A DNA stretch of 64,000 nt from positions 48,793 to 112,792 of the forward strand of contig SCFE01000043.1 of assembly GCA_004352715.1 (NCBI GenBank), in the 5' to 3' direction. The DNA is from Hofstenia miamia. Lineage: Eukaryota; Xenacoelomorpha; Acoela. The translations under genes and the position numbers were made by a program. Under the pieces are notes generated by a model. It saw only the letters and a list, made by a program, of their open reading frames with translations, made no database searches and was not told the DNA's origin. Positions within the stretch are counted from its first letter, which is position 1. Each line of letters opens with the position of its first letter. Below are positions 58,967 through 64,000 of this stretch, piece after piece.

Positions 58967-59370
58967 ATGTCACATGCCTGCCACTATAGGAACGGGAGAG
59001 AAAGTTCAGTTCACACGACGCCTGTGCATCAAATCACTGAGTCTGAGTACTACAATTACACCTGGAATCTCAGTCAGGTCTCGGTGGTATTTTGCTTCCT
59101 CATTGTGCCCATCGTCACTCATGAGCAGGCAATAGGTGAAGTTGGATGGATGTCCCGCTCATCTGATATCAATGAGTATTGTTGTCGCGTACTCAGTCCT
59201 CTTTTTTGTTGCATCCCTCCTGAGCCTGCAATAGAAGGACCACCTCTATTCAGGGCCAATGTCTCATTTTCAAATTGAAATTGTGAATAACACCGACACA
59301 CCTTTCTCATCGTAGGTGGTAGTTGTCTAACTACCAGTACAACACTTCTCATATCCAAGTTCTTAATCAT
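58967..59370. other. Less AT-rich block with open frames on both strands
   Basis: A 103-codon plus-strand ORF (58967-59278) and an 83-codon minus-strand ORF (59119-59370; SIAGSGGMQQKRGLSTRQQ) overlap, and a further 38-codon minus ORF lies at about 59010-59126. Base composition suggests former or present coding or exonic sequence, but I cannot choose a strand or a family. Confidence 0.25.
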
Positions 59371-61097
59371 TAGTTAAGCTTTCAAATATAACATATTTTT
59401 AACCAACAACTTTTTCAATGTGACAATCGAAAGTAATTCGGTCCAATCAATGGGTGATATTATAAGTGTTGAATATATATTACATGCTTACAAAATTCGC
59501 AGATATAGAAAGAAGGCAATTTAAGAAATTAGGTTTTTATCAGTCAATTCTTCCCAAAGATAAAATCTGGAATCTTGTTATTCATAACAAGAACGCTTGT
59601 CCAAATTAGAGTAACGCAATACCAGTCTCTGTCTCAGTTACTAGGAACAAAAATAAAAGTTTGGGACAGTTACTGGGACCAGATAGTAGATAAACACCAA
59701 ACCAACTTATCCGTGAAATTATTTTGGGTAAGGCATTGAAAATCGCCAGATATGTTTATGATATACAATGTATAAATATATAATTAATATTTTTATTTGT
59801 TCACACAGCACTCAACACGTTGTTGCACTGAATTGAATCAGGTCTTGGGATTGGCCACCATAGATCCCTGATATGAACATTATGGAGAATTCTGTAGAAA
59901 TTCTAAAGAACAAGATAAATCATACGTTCACAAGAGAAATTCATCACTGCTATTCGAGTAGGGCCCGGCTAGTTCACAAAATTTCGAGTGTTATAAACCA
60001 ACTCGATATTAGCTTGAGTGGCATCTATTTTTCTTAAATTTTTGTCTATGATGTCGCAGAATTCATCAACTTTTCAAAATTTGCCTCAAATTGTTTGCCA
60101 TCAGGATTGGTTTCTCTTTTAGTTTGTATTTCTGTCATAAATTTATATAGAGTAGCACAATTTTATGTAACTAAGTCTAACGAAGGATACCTAAGTCTAA
60201 GTATAATTGTAATCCAGTCGAACTTGACAGTTGCGATTACACCTCGACTCAAATCTAAGAAATCAACTCAGAGGCGCCTATATTCAACATATCAGAATCA
60301 CCGATACAGAAATTTAAGAGTTGTGCAATATATCTGGCGAGTTACAGCCCTAAATGGAGGCCGTGGAAGCTGTACTTCTAGAATGTTGAATTTTGTAACA
60401 AGCTTTTTATATTTTGTAGCAATAAAAGATTGTCGATTGTTCTATGTGTCCAAGATTTGGTTGTAAAGATGGTTTTTCTAAAAATGAATAGGTATTCAGT
60501 TACATTTGTCCCACACTGTATTTTGAAGATACATACTAGTTTAATTACTGATAACACCATAATAAGTTTAGATATCGATCATAAATTGTGATATTATTTG
60601 TATTTAGACAGCTGCATGCTCTAAGGAAATTTTACGTAAATTTTGACAGTAAAAAATTTAAATACCTAATGATTAGTATTTTCTTAAACCGTTATTAAAA
60701 TTTATTCGTTTAGGGAAGCATGTAAGAGACTGCACAATTATATGAAATTCATCAATATAAATTATAAATGAACCTTTCTTTTGACAATTTATGTGTTTAC
60801 CTCATTCTTTATTTATGAGACAAAAACTAATTTCCAACTGGAGACAGTTCGCATTAAGTCAATTAAAACAAAATATTTGTCTATGATAGAAAATTTAAAT
60901 TCCAAACAGCAGATGTGTGGCGTTAGAATTGAATAAAGGAAATAGTGGATTGACTGTTTTTCAGCAGCTGTTGTATTGTTGTCGAAACTATGATTTATAT
61001 TTTGAAGTGTTACTACCAACATAGCTTATTAATGCTAACATGAAGTCGAGCCAAAATACTAGCAACTACGAGTTTCGCTACTAACAGTCTGATCACA
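59371..61097. other. Mostly non-coding upstream region
   Basis: A 123-codon plus-strand ORF at 60095-60466 has no recognisable domain and an irregular composition, so I do not call it. The last part is presumably the promoter region of the 61098 gene. No clear TATA box was found. Confidence 0.5.
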
Positions 61098-63017
61098 ATG
61101 TGCGACATCTTAACACAAATAGATCCTACCAAAATTATATCCAATCACACAGAAGGGACGTTTGTCACTGAAATCAGTTATGATGACTGCGAAAAAGATC
61201 CTTATCTATCTGATAACTTGGAATGCATTAGCACGTGTTCTTTCGATGACATGATCACCAATGTATTTTGTGATAACTGGAAAATTAGGAGACCCAGTGT
61301 TAAAAGTGATTCGAGTTCTCGTTCTTCAAATTATGCACAAAACCTCATGGGGAGAGGGAAAAAAGGACAAGTGTATGGAAATGTGTGGTATCCTAAGAAC
61401 TCTTTGTCAATTTGCTTAAATAGCTCTGAAACTTCAAAATCAAGACTTAGTCCAAGGTCTCCTTCAAGAACAGTGAAGCAATCTATTTCTAAAGAAGAAT
61501 CAAATATATCATATAGCCTCAAAGAAATTAAACTCGATATGAAAAAGTCCCTTTGCCTTACAAATGAAAAGAGAAAGTACAGATACTTGCCACCTAATTT
61601 TAGCATGGGAGTAAGACTTGCTGCAGATCGTAGACAGTCTTCTTTAGTCAAACTCTCAAATGAAAAATCAAAAATAAGCAGTGCACGTAAAATAAGCAAA
61701 GAATTGTATAAACCTCAATTCAATAGAGTTCGCAGTTTTGTAGAGTCAAGTGACTCAATTCTAGATTCCCAAACTGAGAGCTCAAATAGCTTGCAATCGA
61801 AAAATCCTGAAATTTTTGTAGAAAATTTTGATAATGATTATTCAAAATCGCTAGAGCTTGAAAATATCGAAAATTGTAGTGATAGAAAAGAATCCTACGA
61901 TCTTGATAAATCTAAGATATTTGAAAAAAGACGAACGAGTAGAAAAGACTCAAATTCTTTGACTGCAGTTGATAATCAATTAGTACTTGCAAAGAGTAAC
62001 TCAATTTCTCCTACTAACAATTTCATTCATGAACCCTGTAGAGATATTGCTATTTATGGATCCTCATCTAACATAACATTTGAGGAAGAGTATCAATCGT
62101 TTTTTCCAGAGCAGCTACGTGGTTGTAGTATTGCATCATTATCAGAGAGAAGAAATTGGCGCGATGCACTTGAATACCCGTTGGAAGAACATATTGATAA
62201 GTTGATCAACCGTCTCGTCAATATTGCTTCATTAGAGCGGCAAACAGTAAAGTCAGAAAGAAGTGCTATTTACTCAAATTCAAAATATCGTCCAAAGACT
62301 TCAATGAGCTGCATTTCGACCGATTCGTCATCAAAATTTAGATGGAAATGCCATGCACAATGTGTACAACCCCAATGCAAGGGCAGTTGTGCGCAGAAGA
62401 TTCTACCCAAAACTGATAGGTGCTTAGATTGTAGACAGCTATTTTGTGAAGGTGGGAAGAGATGTATTGAAAAGCGTAAAGCTTATCTTGAACGATCAGT
62501 ACCAATAATCGAAAAACAAATAAAGCGACCGAAATCCTGCAACAGTTGTCGCCATGAAAAACCATTTGAACATTTAGGTGTTAAATATAGAATTTTGGGA
62601 AGGCCAAAATCTGCTGATCCAACTTTTTCTACTGCCAAGAAAACAAAAATATGCAAACGCATAAATAAGTTATCTTCCTTTGATGTAAAAACTATTGATC
62701 TTTCTGATGACTTAGCCGGCTATCTTCAATATCAAGAACCTTTTCAACAGAAGCACAGACCATTACCCCCTCCGATGCTTGCAAATCGATCTCTCCAAGA
62801 CAATTCAATCGAAGACATTCAGTCAGTAAATATGAAGACCGATGAAAACTCACAATCAAAGCGGGAACTTTACCTGTCTTTTCATCACATCATAAAAGAA
62901 AAAACTGTTTCAGAAAATAATCTTTTTAAGTCAGTCTATAAATCAGTGCCTAAAACCGATCAAAAAGGATTTCGTGGAACTAAAAGAAAGGGCAGATTAA
63001 CGAGCTTTGTTTCATGA
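61098..63017 (+). CDS. Unknown 639-aa Ser-rich protein with Cys cluster
   Basis: The only long intact frame in the window. The ATG at 61098 (tcacaATG) is the first Met after an in-frame TGA near 61041, and the frame ends in TGA. The N-terminal two thirds are polar, rich in Ser, Lys, Asn and Glu, and likely disordered (SRLSPRSPSRTVKQS). One more ordered-looking piece reads RKYRYLPPNFSMGVRLAADR at about residue 165. A cysteine cluster at about residues 418-484 (CHAQCVQPQCKGSC, CLDCRQLFCEGGKRC, CNSC) suggests metal binding. GRPKSADPTF follows, and a proline motif HRPLPPPML lies near residue 560. No signal peptide or membrane segment. The tail is basic (GTKRKGRL). I do not recognise the family. 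It may be one exon of a larger gene or a single-exon gene, and it appears intact, unlike everything around it. Confidence 0.85.
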   Translation: MCDILTQIDPTKIISNHTEGTFVTEISYDDCEKDPYLSDNLECISTCSFDDMITNVFCDNWKIRRPSVKSDSSSRSSNYAQNLMGRGKKGQVYGNVWYPKNSLSICLNSSETSKSRLSPRSPSRTVKQSISKEESNISYSLKEIKLDMKKSLCLTNEKRKYRYLPPNFSMGVRLAADRRQSSLVKLSNEKSKISSARKISKELYKPQFNRVRSFVESSDSILDSQTESSNSLQSKNPEIFVENFDNDYSKSLELENIENCSDRKESYDLDKSKIFEKRRTSRKDSNSLTAVDNQLVLAKSNSISPTNNFIHEPCRDIAIYGSSSNITFEEEYQSFFPEQLRGCSIASLSERRNWRDALEYPLEEHIDKLINRLVNIASLERQTVKSERSAIYSNSKYRPKTSMSCISTDSSSKFRWKCHAQCVQPQCKGSCAQKILPKTDRCLDCRQLFCEGGKRCIEKRKAYLERSVPIIEKQIKRPKSCNSCRHEKPFEHLGVKYRILGRPKSADPTFSTAKKTKICKRINKLSSFDVKTIDLSDDLAGYLQYQEPFQQKHRPLPPPMLANRSLQDNSIEDIQSVNMKTDENSQSKRELYLSFHHIIKEKTVSENNLFKSVYKSVPKTDQKGFRGTKRKGRLTSFVS

Positions 63018-64000
63018 GTGCAAACTGCAAAGTTACAGGGTTTTTAGTAATTTTAACTACTATTAATTTGAATTCATTAATATATTTTTACGTAATATTA
63101 TAGATTAATATATAATTTAAAGGTTTTTTTGATGTTGCTTATATTAAATTTATACCAAATCCCAAATATGAAAAGTAAAATACACTAGCTTCCTTACAGA
63201 CCGGATCCAAGAAATTTCATTGGAGATATGAATTGATTCATATATTCCATATCTTCTTACAAATGCTTCATAATTACATATATCCAAAAAATATTTGTGT
63301 TTTATAATGTATGATAATGAGCACATAAAAGATCGAAATATTTATAAAGTTCATTCCTTATTTTTGAAAATTTGCCTGCTTTCCATTTTAAAGGGTCACA
63401 AACATTGGATATACAAAATAAAAATGAAAATTTATGCAATAGGTAACCGTCGAATACATTTTTATGGTGGCCTTGTGTGTTAATACTTTTTGGATAATGG
63501 AGATGAAATCCATGCGAACTTTAGCCTCACAACTTGGCAATTGGTGGTCTGTTTTTATATGGAAGAATATGAAGAGGCATTAAGCAACAAATTGCTTGAA
63601 ATTCCAATATCTTTGTGGATTTCTATTTTTCTAACGCTTTTCTGCGTAGAAGCCAATCGCTGACTGTAAGCAGATACAATTAAGTTTTGCATTATAATTT
63701 ATGTAAATCTATGCAGTGAAATTCTGCTTATGATAAAAAAGTTTTAAGATAGAATGTTCACAATCGGAATAATTGCGTATGCGATTTGCATAATTGACAA
63801 CTAGAAATTTTGTATTTGTACATGCTCTAGCTATTCAATCAAAATATTTTTGACATGAATTTAGGCATATTCGACGGACATTAAATTCTTTCTAGTGTGA
63901 AAGATTGATTTAGACTCCATCTGAGGTTCTTGTCAATTAATATCTTGATTTAGAAGGGGATTTGAAAAATTTGCGTGTAATCATTATATTTTCTTATATA
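63018..64000 (+). other. 3' flank, nothing recognised
   Basis: AT-rich. A 62-codon ORF (63295-63483) has no coding features. Confidence 0.5.

Noticed and set aside
60095-60466. 123-codon ORF
   Set aside because: No domain, no clear splice or promoter context, and composition like the surrounding non-coding DNA.

Overview
This is an AT-rich, intron-containing, repeat-laden window of nuclear DNA from an animal, probably an invertebrate. I cannot resolve the taxon. The basis is a recognisable two-exon VMA21 gene, Ty3/gypsy retroelements, a Polinton/Maverick-type capsid gene cluster, a Tc1/mariner remnant, a satellite array and long (AT)n tracts. Eight runs of N and two single-N joins mark assembly gaps. 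Three runs are exactly 1000 N and are probably placeholders.

Layout. 1-6969: satellite DNA with a 169-bp dimeric unit. 6970-13300: a minus-strand Ty3/gypsy element. Its integrase end is cut off at the satellite, and a 1.3-kb protease/RT segment is tandemly duplicated inside it. 13300-17100: LTR-like sequence, a possible exon, a decayed ~120-bp repeat with regularly spaced splice-acceptor-like sites, and a minisatellite. 18127-33340: a complex patch of two or three copies of a repeat unit ('X unit') mixed with remnants of a Polinton-like element (capsid, maturation protease and penton-like genes, all broken), inverted terminal-repeat-like arms and a minus-strand capsid-gene start. The best X copy contains a plausible three-exon reading frame in which every junction is phase 0. 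33340-37500: no recognised gene.

37583-41002 (minus): VMA21, the V-ATPase assembly chaperone, is the one confidently named host gene. Its promoter has a CCAAT box and an overlapping E-box/CRE, and its 3.2-kb intron carries an inverted-repeat element. 42440-50650: a Tc1/mariner fragment, (AT)n tracts with an associated repeat, and a second gypsy element with both LTRs but no integrase. 50700-56724: a third gypsy element of the same lineage, with a 1.1-kb duplication across a single N. 56725-61000: mostly non-coding, with a strikingly GC-rich patch near 57.95 kb and some low-confidence ORFs. 61098-63017: the only long intact reading frame (639 aa), serine-rich with a cysteine cluster, which I do not recognise.

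All three gypsy elements and the Polinton cluster carry stops, frameshifts or lost catalytic residues, so they look like dead copies. The most interesting region is 14.5-33.4 kb, where an undescribed repeat unit with a spliced ORF, promoter-like motifs and inverted arms is interleaved with virus-like capsid gene remnants.
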